Source of the DNA: Pseudomonadota bacterium
GTDB taxonomy: Bacteria > Pseudomonadota > Alphaproteobacteria > Caulobacterales > Caulobacteraceae
Direction of reading: 5' to 3'
DNA length: 64,000 nt
NCBI GenBank assembly: GCA_023428785.1
Contig: JAEYWU010000130.1
Location: 1 to 64,000 of the forward strand
The position numbers and the translations under genes are program-made. Under the pieces are notes generated by a model. The model saw nothing but the letters and a program-made list of their open reading frames with translations, ran no database searches and was not told the origin of the DNA. This document shows positions 43,091-52,209 of this stretch, piece by piece; the first letter of the stretch is position 1; the number at the start of each line of letters is the position of its first letter.

Positions 43091-43654
43091 ATGCAGGTCC
43101 TGACCCAGCCGCCCTCGGGTTGGCCGGCGCTCGTCCTGAACGCCGACTTCCGACCGCTCTCCTACTATCCGCTTTCGCTGTGGTCCTGGCAGGACGTGGT
43201 CAAGGCGGTCTGGCAGGACCGGGTCGATGTGGTGTCGACCTATGACAAGGTGGTGCGCTCGCCGTCGATGGAGTTCCGCCTGCCCAGCGTGGTCTCGCTG
43301 AAGGACTTCGTGGACCAGGAGCGCTCGCCCGCCTTCACCCGCTTCAACCTGTTCCTGCGTGACCAGTTCGCCTGCCAGTACTGCGGTGTCGGGGGCGGGG
43401 ACATGACCTTCGACCATGTCATCCCGCGCTCACAGGGCGGCAAGACCACCTGGGAAAACATCGTGACCGCCTGTGCGCCCTGCAATCTCAGGAAGGGCGG
43501 GCGTACGCCCGCCGAAGCCGGGATGCCGCCTCGCAGCCGACCTGAACGGCCCAGCGCCTGGCGGCTACAGGCGCTCGGACGGCGCTTTCCCCCGCACTAT
43601 CTGCACGAAAGCTGGCTCGACTACCTGTACTGGGACATCGAGCTGGAGGCCTGA
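43091..43654 (+). CDS. HNH endonuclease family protein
   Basis: The product is 187 aa. The HNH site comprises ACQYCG, TFDHVIPRSQGGKTTWENIV and CAPCNLRKGG, with the zinc Cys pairs and the DH catalytic pair intact. The N-terminal region (ALVLNADFRPLSYYPLSLWSW) is that of the conserved chromosomal HNH family found in most alphaproteobacteria, not of a homing endonuclease. Its role is unknown. It overlaps the convergent gene by 34 bases. Confidence 0.88.
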   Translation: MQVLTQPPSGWPALVLNADFRPLSYYPLSLWSWQDVVKAVWQDRVDVVSTYDKVVRSPSMEFRLPSVVSLKDFVDQERSPAFTRFNLFLRDQFACQYCGVGGGDMTFDHVIPRSQGGKTTWENIVTACAPCNLRKGGRTPAEAGMPPRSRPERPSAWRLQALGRRFPPHYLHESWLDYLYWDIELEA

Positions 43655-44166
43655 GGCGTCAGCTGAGTCAAGGCTGGGCCTTCCGGCGCGACCTTGCCGT
43701 CGCGCGGCATCACAACAGCCTGGGGCTGGGCCGGGGCCGGCCGCGGCGCCGGGCCGAGCGGACGGGGGCGCGGTCGATCCGAAATCGGGCGGGCCTCTCC
43801 CTCCAGCCGCACCTCATAGGCAGGCGGCAGATCGACTGGCGGATGGTAGGCAGCCGGCCGCGGCTGGTTGCGGGCGTCGCTCATTGCCGCGTCCCAGGCG
43901 GCCGCGAACTCAGCGACGGGATCGCGCTCGGCGCGTGGGTACAGCGGCTCGGGCGCCCAGGAAGGATAGGCCGGGGCCGATGCCAGGAAGACCTCCTGGG
44001 GTTCTGCGATGAATCGGGGCGTCTCCGGCTCGATGCGCGGCGGCACCCGAAGGCCCGCGCCGGCCATGGCGCCGAAGCCGGCGGCGACGACCGAGCCGCA
44101 GGCCGCGACGATCATGAGCGTCTGGGTGGGGCTTTCCATGCGCCGGAAACGCAGGGACCGCGCCAT
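43621..44166 (-). CDS. Proline-rich single-pass membrane protein, unknown
   Basis: The product is 181 aa from ATG 44166, with MESPTQTLM nine codons on as an alternative. One hydrophobic helix near the N-terminus (LMIVAACGSVVAAGFGAMAG) is followed by a Pro/Ala/Arg-rich, probably disordered periplasmic region. No family was recognised. It starts 4 bases after the pyrD stop, so it is likely the last gene of the pyrD unit. Confidence 0.6.
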   Translation of the reverse strand: MARSLRFRRMESPTQTLMIVAACGSVVAAGFGAMAGAGLRVPPRIEPETPRFIAEPQEVFLASAPAYPSWAPEPLYPRAERDPVAEFAAAWDAAMSDARNQPRPAAYHPPVDLPPAYEVRLEGEARPISDRPRPRPLGPAPRPAPAQPQAVVMPRDGKVAPEGPALTQLTPQASSSMSQYR

Positions 44167-44170
44167 GGTT

Positions 44171-45217
44171 TCATCCGGCCCCGACCGCATCGGCGACGCG
44201 GGCGAAGCCATCGGCCTTCAGCCGGGCCGCCAGATCAGCCTTGATTCGGCTCACCAGACCCGGGCCCTCATAGACCATGGCCGAATAGAGCTGCACGGCC
44301 GAAGCGCCCGCGCGGATCTTGGCGTAGGCGTCGGCGCCAGAGCCGATGCCGCCCACCCCGATCAGGGGCAGGTCCTGTCCAGCCGCCTGCCGGAACCAGC
44401 CAAGCACTCGGGTCGAGGACGCCATCAGGGGCGCGCCCGACAGGCCGCCGGTCTCTGACGCCAGCGCCGACTTCAGACCGGCCGGCCGCGCCAGGGTGGT
44501 GTTGGACACGATCAGGCCGTTCATGCCGTGCTGGCGGCACGCCTCGACCATGGGCAGGACTTCGCCCTCCTCCAGGTCTGGCGCGACCTTGAGGAACACG
44601 GGCTTGCCCGGCGCGGGCAAGCCCGCACGGGCCTCAGCCAGCCGGCCTAGAAGATCATCCAGCGCGTCGGCCGACTGCAGCGAGCGCAGGCCCGGCGTAT
44701 TGGGCGACGAGATATTCACCGCGAAATAGTCCGCCAGGGTCCACAGGCGCTTCAGGCCGGTGACATAGTCCTGTGAGCGGTCCTCGGCGTCCTTGTTGGC
44801 GCCCAGATTGACCCCGATCACGCCCGAGCGACGGCGGCGCAGGAGCTTCTGCGCAAAGGCGTCCAAGCCTTCGTTGTTGAAGCCCATCCGGTTGATGACG
44901 GCGCGATCCTCGCTCAGTCGGAAGACGCGGGGCCTGGGATTCCCGGGCTGAGGTCTGGGCGTGACGCCGCCCAGCTCGACCATGCCGAAGCCGCAGTCCA
45001 GCAGGGCGTCGGGCGCCCGCGCATCCTTGTCGAACCCGGCCGCCAGACCCACGCAGTTGGGAAGGGACAGCCCGGCGACCTCGACCGCCAGAACCGGATC
45101 GTCCGGTTCGCGCTGGCGCGGACCCAGGCCCATCTCCAGCCCTTTCAGCGCCAGGCCGTGGGCGGTCTCCGGATCCAGCGTCCGCAGCACGCCGGTGACG
45201 AGGTCCTGCAGACTCAC
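44171..45217 (-). CDS. pyrD: Dihydroorotate dehydrogenase (quinone), class 2
   Basis: The enzyme oxidises dihydroorotate to orotate with ubiquinone at the inner membrane. It is 348 aa from GTG 45217, which overlaps the DUF952 stop (GTGA). The N-terminal quinone tunnel helices (LQDLVTGVLRTLDPETAHGLAL), FMN site LAAGFDKDARAPDALL, class 2 motif AVNISSPNTPGLRSLQ with catalytic Ser, and GVGGIGSG are all present. Confidence 0.95.
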   Translation of the reverse strand: MSLQDLVTGVLRTLDPETAHGLALKGLEMGLGPRQREPDDPVLAVEVAGLSLPNCVGLAAGFDKDARAPDALLDCGFGMVELGGVTPRPQPGNPRPRVFRLSEDRAVINRMGFNNEGLDAFAQKLLRRRRSGVIGVNLGANKDAEDRSQDYVTGLKRLWTLADYFAVNISSPNTPGLRSLQSADALDDLLGRLAEARAGLPAPGKPVFLKVAPDLEEGEVLPMVEACRQHGMNGLIVSNTTLARPAGLKSALASETGGLSGAPLMASSTRVLGWFRQAAGQDLPLIGVGGIGSGADAYAKIRAGASAVQLYSAMVYEGPGLVSRIKADLAARLKADGFARVADAVGAG

Positions 45218-45555
45218 TGATCGAAATCCTTCAGGGCCGAGGCCTCGGCGTCCACGCTCAAGGTACGGCTCCCGGTCGCGGCCGACACCGGCAGAGGACC
45301 GTACAGGTGCGGGAACAGGGCCCCGCCGCGCGACGGCTCCCAGATCGGCGCGGGGTCCAGCCGGTCCGCATCGATGGTCACCAGCAGCAGATCGTCGCGC
45401 CCGGCGAAGTGGCGCCGCGCGGTCTCGCGCAGTTGCGCGGCTTCGGAGAAATGGATGTAGCCGTCCCGCAGGTCGACCTCGGAGCCTTCGAACTGGCCGC
45501 TGGCCTCGGCGGCCCGCCATTCGGCGACGCTGACGATCTTGTAGATCGGCCTCAC
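45214..45555 (-). CDS. DUF952 family protein
   Basis: The product is 113 aa, covering the whole DUF952 domain: IYKIVSVAEWRAAEASGQF, GYIHFSEAAQLRETARRHF and GALFPHLYGPLPVSA. The fold resembles ADP-ribosyltransferase-like or glutathione-transferase-like small proteins and no activity is established. It sits between the sixA-like and pyrD genes with 4-base overlaps on both sides. Confidence 0.9.
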   Translation of the reverse strand: MRPIYKIVSVAEWRAAEASGQFEGSEVDLRDGYIHFSEAAQLRETARRHFAGRDDLLLVTIDADRLDPAPIWEPSRGGALFPHLYGPLPVSAATGSRTLSVDAEASALKDFDQ

Positions 45556-46046
45556 GTCAGGTCGACCGGACGGATGAAGCCGTCATACCCCAGCCGACCG
45601 GAGCTATCGGCCGAGAAGATCACCGCCGAGCCGGTCGGAAAGCCGCCGCTCAGCCGTTCCAGCGTCGAGGGCGCCGCCGCCTGTTCGATCAGGAGCTCGA
45701 CCGCCAGCCGGTGGATCGCCGGATTGTGCCCGATCAATATCAGGGCGCCGCATCGGTCCTCGGCCGCCTCGATCATCTGCCGGAGTTCCGAAGGGCCGGC
45801 CTCATAAATCGCGCGCTCGACCTCGGTGACGACATCGCCGAAGGCGTGGCTGGCCTGATCCCAGGTCTGTTGGGCCCGCCGGGCCTGAGAGATGAGAGCG
45901 AGGTCCGGGCGCGCGCCGCGGTCGGCCAGGGCCCGTCCGATCAGGCGAGCCTCCTCAAGTCCATGCTGGGTGAGGGCGCGGCCGAAATCGCCCGTCGCGG
46001 ACGACGGCTCGGCCTCGGCGTGACGCATCAGGATCAGTCGGCGCAT
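45552..46046 (-). CDS. SixA-type phosphohistidine phosphatase
   Basis: The product is 164 aa, the SixA size. RHAEAEP (8-14) is the catalytic motif, then SQARRAQQTW and the second His in LIGHNPAIH. SixA-type enzymes dephosphorylate His on phosphotransfer proteins; the local target is unknown. It overlaps the DUF952 gene by ATGA. Confidence 0.88.
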   Translation of the reverse strand: MRRLILMRHAEAEPSSATGDFGRALTQHGLEEARLIGRALADRGARPDLALISQARRAQQTWDQASHAFGDVVTEVERAIYEAGPSELRQMIEAAEDRCGALILIGHNPAIHRLAVELLIEQAAAPSTLERLSGGFPTGSAVIFSADSSGRLGYDGFIRPVDLT

Positions 46047-46055
46047 ACGGGGGCC

Positions 46056-46823
46056 TTAGTCAGGTTTGCGTCGGATTGCCATCTTGGCGGGCTCGGCCGC
46101 GCCGAAGCCGGCGGGCTGTGGCGACAGGGCCTCGCGTCGCCGGGCCCGCACCGGCTCGGCCACAGGGATGGGCCGAAGCGCCAGCGTCGTCTTGACCGCC
46201 TCCAGCATCACCACGCCTCCGGCGCCGGGCGCCAGCCGTCCGCCCCAGGTCTCAACCCAGCTGGAAATCCCGCCGAGCCGGCTCCATGGCGGACAGAACA
46301 GGGCCTGGGAGCGGGCGAACGGCTCCAGCTCGGCCGCCCGCACCAGGCTCTCCAGCTGTCCCAGCGTATAGGGCCGTCCATGGCCGAAAGGCGTGTTCTC
46401 GGCGCGCGCCCACAGGCCACCGCGTCCCGCCACCACCAGAACCAGCCGGCCATTGGGCGCCAGCACCCGGCCCAGCTCGCGCACCAGCGCGAGCGGATCA
46501 TGGGCCTCCTCCAGGGCGTGGACGGCCAGCACCCGATCGAACAGGCCTGTCGCGAAGGGCAGGGCGTCGTCCTCGACCAGGGCGGTGCGGCAGCGTCCTG
46601 CGCTCGGCCAGGCGGCGGCGCCCTGTCCGAACGGCATGGCGCAGACCGCGCGCCGGGCGTCGCCCATCAGGTCCAGCCAAGGCGTCGTATAGCCCAGCCC
46701 CAGCACATCCTGACCCGCCGTCGAGCCCCAGGCATCCGACAGCTTCGCCCCGATCAGCTGCGCCGCCCGCTGGCCCAGGGGCGAGGCGTAGAAGCGGCGA
46801 ATCTCGGTCACATCGCGACGCAT
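46056..46823 (-). CDS. Class I SAM-dependent methyltransferase
   Basis: The product is 255 aa. A Methyltransf_11-like core shows DVLGLGYTTPWLDLM (motif I, degenerate Gly pattern), DALPFATGLFDRVLAVHALE (motif IV region) and ELGRVLAPNGRLVLVVAG. Substrate not evident. It starts 19 bases from the divergent gloB start and leads the sixA-DUF952-pyrD unit. Confidence 0.82.
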   Translation of the reverse strand: MRRDVTEIRRFYASPLGQRAAQLIGAKLSDAWGSTAGQDVLGLGYTTPWLDLMGDARRAVCAMPFGQGAAAWPSAGRCRTALVEDDALPFATGLFDRVLAVHALEEAHDPLALVRELGRVLAPNGRLVLVVAGRGGLWARAENTPFGHGRPYTLGQLESLVRAAELEPFARSQALFCPPWSRLGGISSWVETWGGRLAPGAGGVVMLEAVKTTLALRPIPVAEPVRARRREALSPQPAGFGAAEPAKMAIRRKPD

Positions 46824-46842
46824 GAGGGCCTATATAGAGCAG

Positions 46843-47592
46843 ATGGCCCTCTCGATCCGTCAATTCCCGTGCCTTTCGGACAACTACGGCTTTCTGGTGC
46901 GCGATGAGGCGACCGGCGCCGTCGCCACGGTCGATACGCCCGACGCCCAGGCGATCCTTGACGATCTTCAGGCCAGCGGCTGGGGCCGGCTCGATTTCAT
47001 CTTCAACACCCACTGGCACCCGGACCACGCCGGCGGCAATGAACGCCTCAAGGCCGAGACGGGCTGCGAGATCATCGGCCCCCAAGAAGTCACCCGGATC
47101 GCCCCGCTGGACCGTGTGATCGTCGGCGGTGACCGTGTGTCCCTGGGCGAGACGGACTTCGAGATTCTGGACGTGGGCGGCCACACCCTCGGCCACCTGG
47201 CCTGGTGGTCTCGAGCGGACAATGTGGCCTTCGTCGGAGACAGCCTGTTCGCCCTAGGCTGTGGCCGGCTGTTTGAGGGCACGCCCGATCAGATGTGGGC
47301 GAGCCTTGAGCTGCTGTCGACCCTGCCTGACGAGACCCAGGTCTGGTGCGCCCATGAGTATACGGCGTCGAACGCCCGCTTCGCGCTCAGCGTCGATGAG
47401 TCCGCAGCGCTCAGGGACCGCGCCGAAGCCGTCTTCGCTGCGCGCGAACGGGGCGAACCGACCGTGCCGACGACCATCGGGCTGGAAAAGGCGACCAATC
47501 CCTTTCTCAGGGCGCCGCTGCTGATGCCGGAGCTTTCGCCCGTTCAGGCCTTTGCGGCGGTCCGCGCGGCCAAGGACGCCTTCAAGGGCTAG
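46843..47592 (+). CDS. gloB: Hydroxyacylglutathione hydrolase (glyoxalase II)
   Basis: The enzyme hydrolyses S-lactoylglutathione to lactate and glutathione. It is 249 aa. The metallo-beta-lactamase signature is THWHPDHAGG, then GGHTLGH, GDSLFALGCGRLFEG and AHEYTASNARFA, all diagnostic for GloB. The ATG at 46843 (MALSIRQFPC) fits the family better than the one 7 codons upstream. Its stop interlocks with that of the convergent gene (CTAG). Confidence 0.94.
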   Translation: MALSIRQFPCLSDNYGFLVRDEATGAVATVDTPDAQAILDDLQASGWGRLDFIFNTHWHPDHAGGNERLKAETGCEIIGPQEVTRIAPLDRVIVGGDRVSLGETDFEILDVGGHTLGHLAWWSRADNVAFVGDSLFALGCGRLFEGTPDQMWASLELLSTLPDETQVWCAHEYTASNARFALSVDESAALRDRAEAVFAARERGEPTVPTTIGLEKATNPFLRAPLLMPELSPVQAFAAVRAAKDAFKG

Positions 47593-48383
47593 GACAGGGC
47601 CCGCATAACCCGGGCGGAGGACGGACGCCCCGCCGCGCCGAGCCGCGGATTGACGGTCACGATCAGGGTCGCCCCGTCGCGCCGCACGCCGGGCGCCGAT
47701 CCCACCACGATCAGCATGGTTCTCAGGCTGGCCAGCCGCTCACGTCCGCTGGCGGTCTGGGCCAGACGCACGATCCCGTCGACCGCCACGGTGGCGGCGT
47801 CGCCGAAGACGTCGCTGGAATCCGGCTCGACGGCCCGGGCGGTGATCTCGAAGCTGCCGCGCATGGATTCACCGGCGCGCATGGCCTCGCGCGCGAAGTG
47901 GCGCAGCAGGAAACGGATGTCCTGTTCCGGCAGCTCTAGCCGCCCGGCCCCACGATCCAGGGCGCAGGCCAGGCCGCCGGGGTTCGAGGCCGTATAGAGC
48001 GTCAGCCCGCCCAGACGCGTGGCGCGCAGCACCACCTCGCCGACGTCGTTGCGATAATAGATGTCGCCCCGCACGCCCGCGGTCGGACGCAGGACCCAGA
48101 TCTCGTCGGAGCCGTCGTAGCGCAGCAGCGTCCGAGCCCCGGACTGGTCCAGCACGAAGTCCGGACCGCCCTGGGTGGTGAAGCGGGCGACGGCGGTTTC
48201 CTCGCGGCGGTCGCCCCGGCCGAACAGCCGCTCCCGCAACGACGGCGAATCCTGCACGGTCGTCCAGAACGACTGCACATGGGCCTGGAGGTCGAGGCGA
48301 TCGGCGCGCGCGGGCGCAGCCCCCATCGCGCAAGCGACGAGGAGCGCCAGAAACCCACACAGTTTCGGAGCCCTTCCGACCAT
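47589..48383 (-). CDS. Exported DUF4908-like protein
   Basis: The product is 264 aa with a signal peptide ending in APARA. The mature part has a beta-rich region (FTTQGGPDFVLDQSGARTLLRYDGSDEIWVL and so on) and matches my recollection of DUF4908, a family largely restricted to Caulobacterales. One Cys is in the mature region. Function unknown; periplasmic. Confidence 0.65.
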   Translation of the reverse strand: MVGRAPKLCGFLALLVACAMGAAPARADRLDLQAHVQSFWTTVQDSPSLRERLFGRGDRREETAVARFTTQGGPDFVLDQSGARTLLRYDGSDEIWVLRPTAGVRGDIYYRNDVGEVVLRATRLGGLTLYTASNPGGLACALDRGAGRLELPEQDIRFLLRHFAREAMRAGESMRGSFEITARAVEPDSSDVFGDAATVAVDGIVRLAQTASGRERLASLRTMLIVVGSAPGVRRDGATLIVTVNPRLGAAGRPSSARVMRALS

Positions 48384-48438
48384 CCCCCGGTCTTTGATGC
48401 GTCACATAGGCGGATTTGCGGCGCTGCGGCGCCGTGTC

Positions 48439-49164
48439 TCAGCCCACCATATACTGACCGCCGTTCGCCGTGAGTGTCGAGCCGGTGATGAAGCTGGCGT
48501 CGTCGCGCACGAGGAAGGCGACGCAGGCGGCGATTTCCTCGGCCTCGCCCAGACGCGAAACCGGGATGCCGCCGACGATCGAGGCCATGACGTTTTCCGG
48601 AATGGAATCCATCATCTCGGTGTTGATATAGCCCGGCGCCACGCAGTTCACGGTCACGCCCTTCTTGGCGTTTTCCTGGGCCAGGGCCTTGGTGAAGCCG
48701 ATCATGCCGGCCTTGGCGGCGGAATAGTTGGTCTGGCCCGCCTGGCCCTTCTGACCGTTGATCGAAGAGATATTCACGATCCGGCCGAAGTTGCGCTCGC
48801 GCATGCCTTCGATGACCTGGCGGGTCATGTTGAACAGGCTGTCCATGTTCACGCTGACGACCTGGGTCCACTGCTCCAGGGTCATCTTGTGGAAGAAGCC
48901 GTCGCGGGTGATGCCCGCGTTGTTGACCAGAATCTCGATGGGGCCGAGCGCGGCTTCGACCTCGGCGGCGGCGCGCTGGCAGTCCTCGAAGCGGCCGACA
49001 TTGCCCTTCACCACCATGATGCCGAGTTCCTCGGCCGTCGCGCGCGCGGCGTCGTCATTGCCGGAATAGCCCGCCGCGACCTGGAAGCCGTCCGCCTTCA
49101 GGCGGGCCGAAATCGCGCGGCCGATGCCGCGGGTGCCGCCGGTGACCAGCGCAACGCGTCCCAT
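48439..49164 (-). CDS. phbB: Acetoacetyl-CoA reductase
   Basis: The NADPH-dependent enzyme converts acetoacetyl-CoA to (R)-3-hydroxybutyryl-CoA for PHB synthesis. It is 241 aa. The SDR motif TGGTRGIGRA, ITRDGFFHKMTLEQW (typical of PhbB) and the Ser-Tyr-Lys triad in ISSINGQKGQ...YSAAK are present. A GGAGAGGA ribosome binding site precedes the start. It lies downstream of phaA with one gene between. Confidence 0.94.
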   Translation of the reverse strand: MGRVALVTGGTRGIGRAISARLKADGFQVAAGYSGNDDAARATAEELGIMVVKGNVGRFEDCQRAAAEVEAALGPIEILVNNAGITRDGFFHKMTLEQWTQVVSVNMDSLFNMTRQVIEGMRERNFGRIVNISSINGQKGQAGQTNYSAAKAGMIGFTKALAQENAKKGVTVNCVAPGYINTEMMDSIPENVMASIVGGIPVSRLGEAEEIAACVAFLVRDDASFITGSTLTANGGQYMVG

Positions 49165-49290
49165 GGTGTTTCCTCTCCGTCTGTCTGCGTCTCTGCGGAC
49201 GCCTGTTATCCGAACGCCTTAGCGTGAGAGGCGAGCAAGGAGAAGGGGGCGGCGGGCCACGAAGGCGGCCCGCCGTCCTCGTCCGTCGCC

Positions 49291-49836
49291 TCAGCCGGCC
49301 AGTTCGGCCTCGGCCAGGGCCACGCGGGCCCGCAGGTGCGTGTCACTGTTCACGCCGCCGCCGATCACATTGAAGCGGTCGATGGTCAGACCCGAGGCGG
49401 TGACGGCCTCGGCCATGGCGGCCTGCTGTTCCGGTGTCGGGCTGCTCGAGCCGCCCGAGGCGGCGCGGATGCCGACCATGGCCTGAGCGAACTGGCCGAT
49501 CTCTTCATCAGTCACCGTGGCCGAGACGCTGCCGGCCGCCGGTTCCGGCTCTGCCGCCAGCTCGATGCGCGCCCGCAGCACGGCGTCGGACTGGCTGGCG
49601 GCGGCGATGGCGTTGAACTGTTCTGGCGTCAGACCGGCGTTGGTGACGGCCTCGGCCATCTGGGTCTGCTGTTCGGGCGAGGGCGACCCGGCCGCGGCCT
49701 GGGCGATCGGCATGATCACCTCGAGCGCATCGGCGTACTGGCCCAGCGTCTCGTCGCTGAAGGTGGAATCCTGCGCCAGCACCGGAGACGCCACCAAGGC
49801 GCAGGCGGCGGTCGCCGCGATCAGGGAAAGTCGCAT
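49291..49836 (-). CDS. Exported protein with two DUF4168-like repeats
   Basis: The product is 181 aa from ATG 49836 with a signal peptide ending in VLAQ. Two similar units follow: FSDETLGQYADALEVIMPIA...LTPEQFNAIAAA and VTDEEIGQFAQAMVGIRAA...LTIDRFNVIGGG, each with a PEQQxxMAEAVTxxGLT segment. This is the DUF4168 pattern in duplicate. It is probably periplasmic and helical. It lies between phaA and phbB on the same strand. Function unknown. Confidence 0.75.
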   Translation of the reverse strand: MRLSLIAATAACALVASPVLAQDSTFSDETLGQYADALEVIMPIAQAAAGSPSPEQQTQMAEAVTNAGLTPEQFNAIAAASQSDAVLRARIELAAEPEPAAGSVSATVTDEEIGQFAQAMVGIRAASGGSSSPTPEQQAAMAEAVTASGLTIDRFNVIGGGVNSDTHLRARVALAEAELAG

Positions 49837-50072
49837 GTAAGCTCCATTTGAGGATAGATCAGACAATAGCGATCGCCACCGGCCATCGCCCAGATCATGT
49901 GGGGAGAACGATCAGAATAAGTCCAATAGTCCCCATCATCAACCCAAGCGGTCATTTCGCGCGGTTTCCACAATGTCGCAGACTGCTCGCGCACAGCGGC
50001 CCGCGCCCCGCGTGGCGGTGCGTGATATTCAGCTATTCATGCAAGAGGTCGTCTGACCCGAAAGCGTTGCTA

Positions 50073-50097
50073 TTGAGGCGGCCTGGGGCCGCCTCAA
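50073..50097. terminator. Stem-loop downstream of phaA
   Basis: An 11-bp perfect stem TTGAGGCGGCC/GGCCGCCTCAA with a 3-base loop lies 6 bases after the phaA stop. It has no U-tract in the phaA direction, so it may act as an RNA end-protector or partial terminator. Confidence 0.5.
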
Positions 50098-50102
50098 AAG
50101 TC

Positions 50103-51278
50103 TCAATCCCGCTCGACGCACATGGCCACGCCCATGCCGCCGCCGATGCAGAGGGTGGCCAGGCCCTTCTTCGCGCCCGAGCGCTTCATCTCGTGCAACA
50201 GGGTGGTCAGAATGCGGGCGCCCGAGGCGCCGATGGGATGGCCGATGGCGATCGCGCCGCCGTTGACGTTCACCTTGGCCGGGTCGAGGCCGAGTTCCTT
50301 GGTCACGCACAGCGACTGGGCCGCGAAGGCCTCGTTGGACTCGACCAGATCCAGGTCCGCGACGGTCCAGCCGGCCTTTTCCAGCGCCTTCTGCGACGCC
50401 GGGATCGGGCCCGTACCCATAACCGCCGGATCGACGCCCGCCGTGGCCGAGGACACGATCCGGGCGAGAGGCTCCAGCCCGCGCGCCTTGGCCTCATCGG
50501 CCGACATCAGCACCAGGGCGGCGGCGCCGTCATTGATGCCCGAGGCGTTTGCGGCCGTGACCGTGCCGTCTTTGGTGAAGGCGGGCTTCAGGCCCGACAC
50601 GCCGTCCACGGTCGCGCCGTGGCGGATGTATTCGTCCTGGTCGACCACCGTGTCGCCCTTGCGGCCCTTGATGGTCACCGGCGCGATCTCGTCGGCGAAT
50701 TTGCCGGCCTTCTGGGCGGCCTCGGCCTTGTTCTGGCTGGCCACGGCGAAGCTGTCCTGATCGCCGCGGCTGATCTGCCAGCGCTCGGCGATGTTCTCGG
50801 CCGTCTGGCCCATGTGGTAGCCGTTGAAGGCGTCCCACAGGCCGTCCTTGATCATGGTGTCGACCAGGCCTAGGTCGCCCATCTTCTGGCCGCTCCGCAG
50901 CGACGCCGAATGGTGCGACTGGCTCATGCTTTCCTGGCCGCCGGCCACGACGATCTTGGCGTCGCCCAGCTGGATCTGCTGGGCCGCCAGCGCCACGGCG
51001 CGCAGGCCCGAGCCGCAGATCTGGTTGATGCCCCAAGCCGCCGCTGTCTCGGGCACGCCCGCGCCGATCGACGCCTGGCGGGCCGGCCCTTGGCCCTGAC
51101 CGGCGGTCAGCACCTGACCCAGGATCACCTCGTCCACATCGGCGGCCGGAACACCGGCCTTGTCGAGCGCCGCGCGGATGGCGACTGCGCCGAGCTGGGA
51201 GGCGGGCAGGGAAGACAGGGCGCCCATGAAGGCCCCCACGGGCGTGCGGGCTGCGGAAACGATGACGACGTCAGTCAT
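50103..51278 (-). CDS. phaA: Acetyl-CoA acetyltransferase (beta-ketothiolase)
   Basis: The enzyme condenses two acetyl-CoA to acetoacetyl-CoA, the entry step of PHB synthesis. It is 391 aa. The nucleophile Cys88 is in [12 protein letters not shown]; the catalytic His is in [14 protein letters not shown] and the second Cys in [11 protein letters not shown]. An AGGAG ribosome binding site precedes ATG 51278. phbB lies downstream and phaR is nearby on the other strand. Confidence 0.95.
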   Translation of the reverse strand: MTDVVIVSAARTPVGAFMGALSSLPASQLGAVAIRAALDKAGVPAADVDEVILGQVLTAGQGQGPARQASIGAGVPETAAAWGINQICGSGLRAVALAAQQIQLGDAKIVVAGGQESMSQSHHSASLRSGQKMGDLGLVDTMIKDGLWDAFNGYHMGQTAENIAERWQISRGDQDSFAVASQNKAEAAQKAGKFADEIAPVTIKGRKGDTVVDQDEYIRHGATVDGVSGLKPAFTKDGTVTAANASGINDGAAALVLMSADEAKARGLEPLARIVSSATAGVDPAVMGTGPIPASQKALEKAGWTVADLDLVESNEAFAAQSLCVTKELGLDPAKVNVNGGAIAIGHPIGASGARILTTLLHEMKRSGAKKGLATLCIGGGMGVAMCVERD

Positions 51279-51434
51279 GATGGAACTCCTGGGGAGGAAG
51301 GTGTTGCGCTTCTGCCTCAGGATGGGGCCGACGTCACCTCCCGGACGCGATTTCGCGCCGCGTTCATCGTCCGTCAGGGCCGGTCACCTAGTCTGGTGGG
51401 AACGCATGTTTGAAACGAGAGTTGGGTTCTCGCC

Positions 51435-52145
51435 ATGCCTGATAAGACGCGTCCCAAGCTTACGCCCCGCTTCTGCGCCGCCGACGACCTCGACTTTGTC
51501 GAGCACTATCCGACGCGCGCTGAACGGGTCGCGGATTCCTGGGTTCACGCGGTCGCCCTGGCGCTCGCTGCCGTCGGCGGGGTGGTGCTTGCGCTGATTT
51601 CGGCCGCGAACGGCGGCCCATCCATGGTGCTGGCCACGGCTGTCTACGCCATCTGCCTGATCGCCATGCTGACGGCGTCGACCCTCTACAACCGCTCCAA
51701 GCCCTGCGCCGCGCGCCCCATCCTCCGCCGTCTCGATGAGGCGGCGATTTTTCTGATGATCGCCGGCTCCTACACCCCCTTCACCACGCAGCGCTTTTCG
51801 GAGCCCGTCTGGTCGATCGGATTTACCGCGCTCGTCTGGACGCTCGCTATCGCGGGTGTCGTGGCCAAGCTGTTCGCTCCGCGCCTGAACGATGTTTTCT
51901 GGAGTATCGTCTATGCCGTGTTCGGCTGGCTCGCCGTCATCGCCATCCAGCCGATGATGAACGGCGTATCGTCGCTCGCGCTGGCCCTGCTGATCATCGG
52001 CGGTCTGATCTACACGCTCGGCTGCTTTGTCTTCGTGCGGCAGGCCCTGCCGTTCCGCCGCGCCATCTGGCACGGCTTCGTGGTCACCGGAGCCGGGGTC
52101 CACTATGCGGCCGTGATGGTGGGCGTCGTTTTCGCTGCGCAATAA
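51435..52145 (+). CDS. Hemolysin III-family (PAQR-like) membrane protein
   Basis: The product is 236 aa with seven predicted helices. The PAQR-type motif is spread over ERVADSWVHAVALALAAVG, SGSTLYNRS-like TASTLYNRSK, and a C-terminal IWHGFVVTGAGVHYAAV with His residues that bind zinc in relatives. Bacterial members are poorly characterised, and the hemolysin name is historical. It is divergent from phaA and followed by phaR. Confidence 0.88.
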   Translation: MPDKTRPKLTPRFCAADDLDFVEHYPTRAERVADSWVHAVALALAAVGGVVLALISAANGGPSMVLATAVYAICLIAMLTASTLYNRSKPCAARPILRRLDEAAIFLMIAGSYTPFTTQRFSEPVWSIGFTALVWTLAIAGVVAKLFAPRLNDVFWSIVYAVFGWLAVIAIQPMMNGVSSLALALLIIGGLIYTLGCFVFVRQALPFRRAIWHGFVVTGAGVHYAAVMVGVVFAAQ

Positions 52146-52209
52146 TCAGCTTCCCACCTTCTCGCGCATGCGGGATACTGGCTCATCGTTCAGTTCACGG
52201 GAAACCAGC

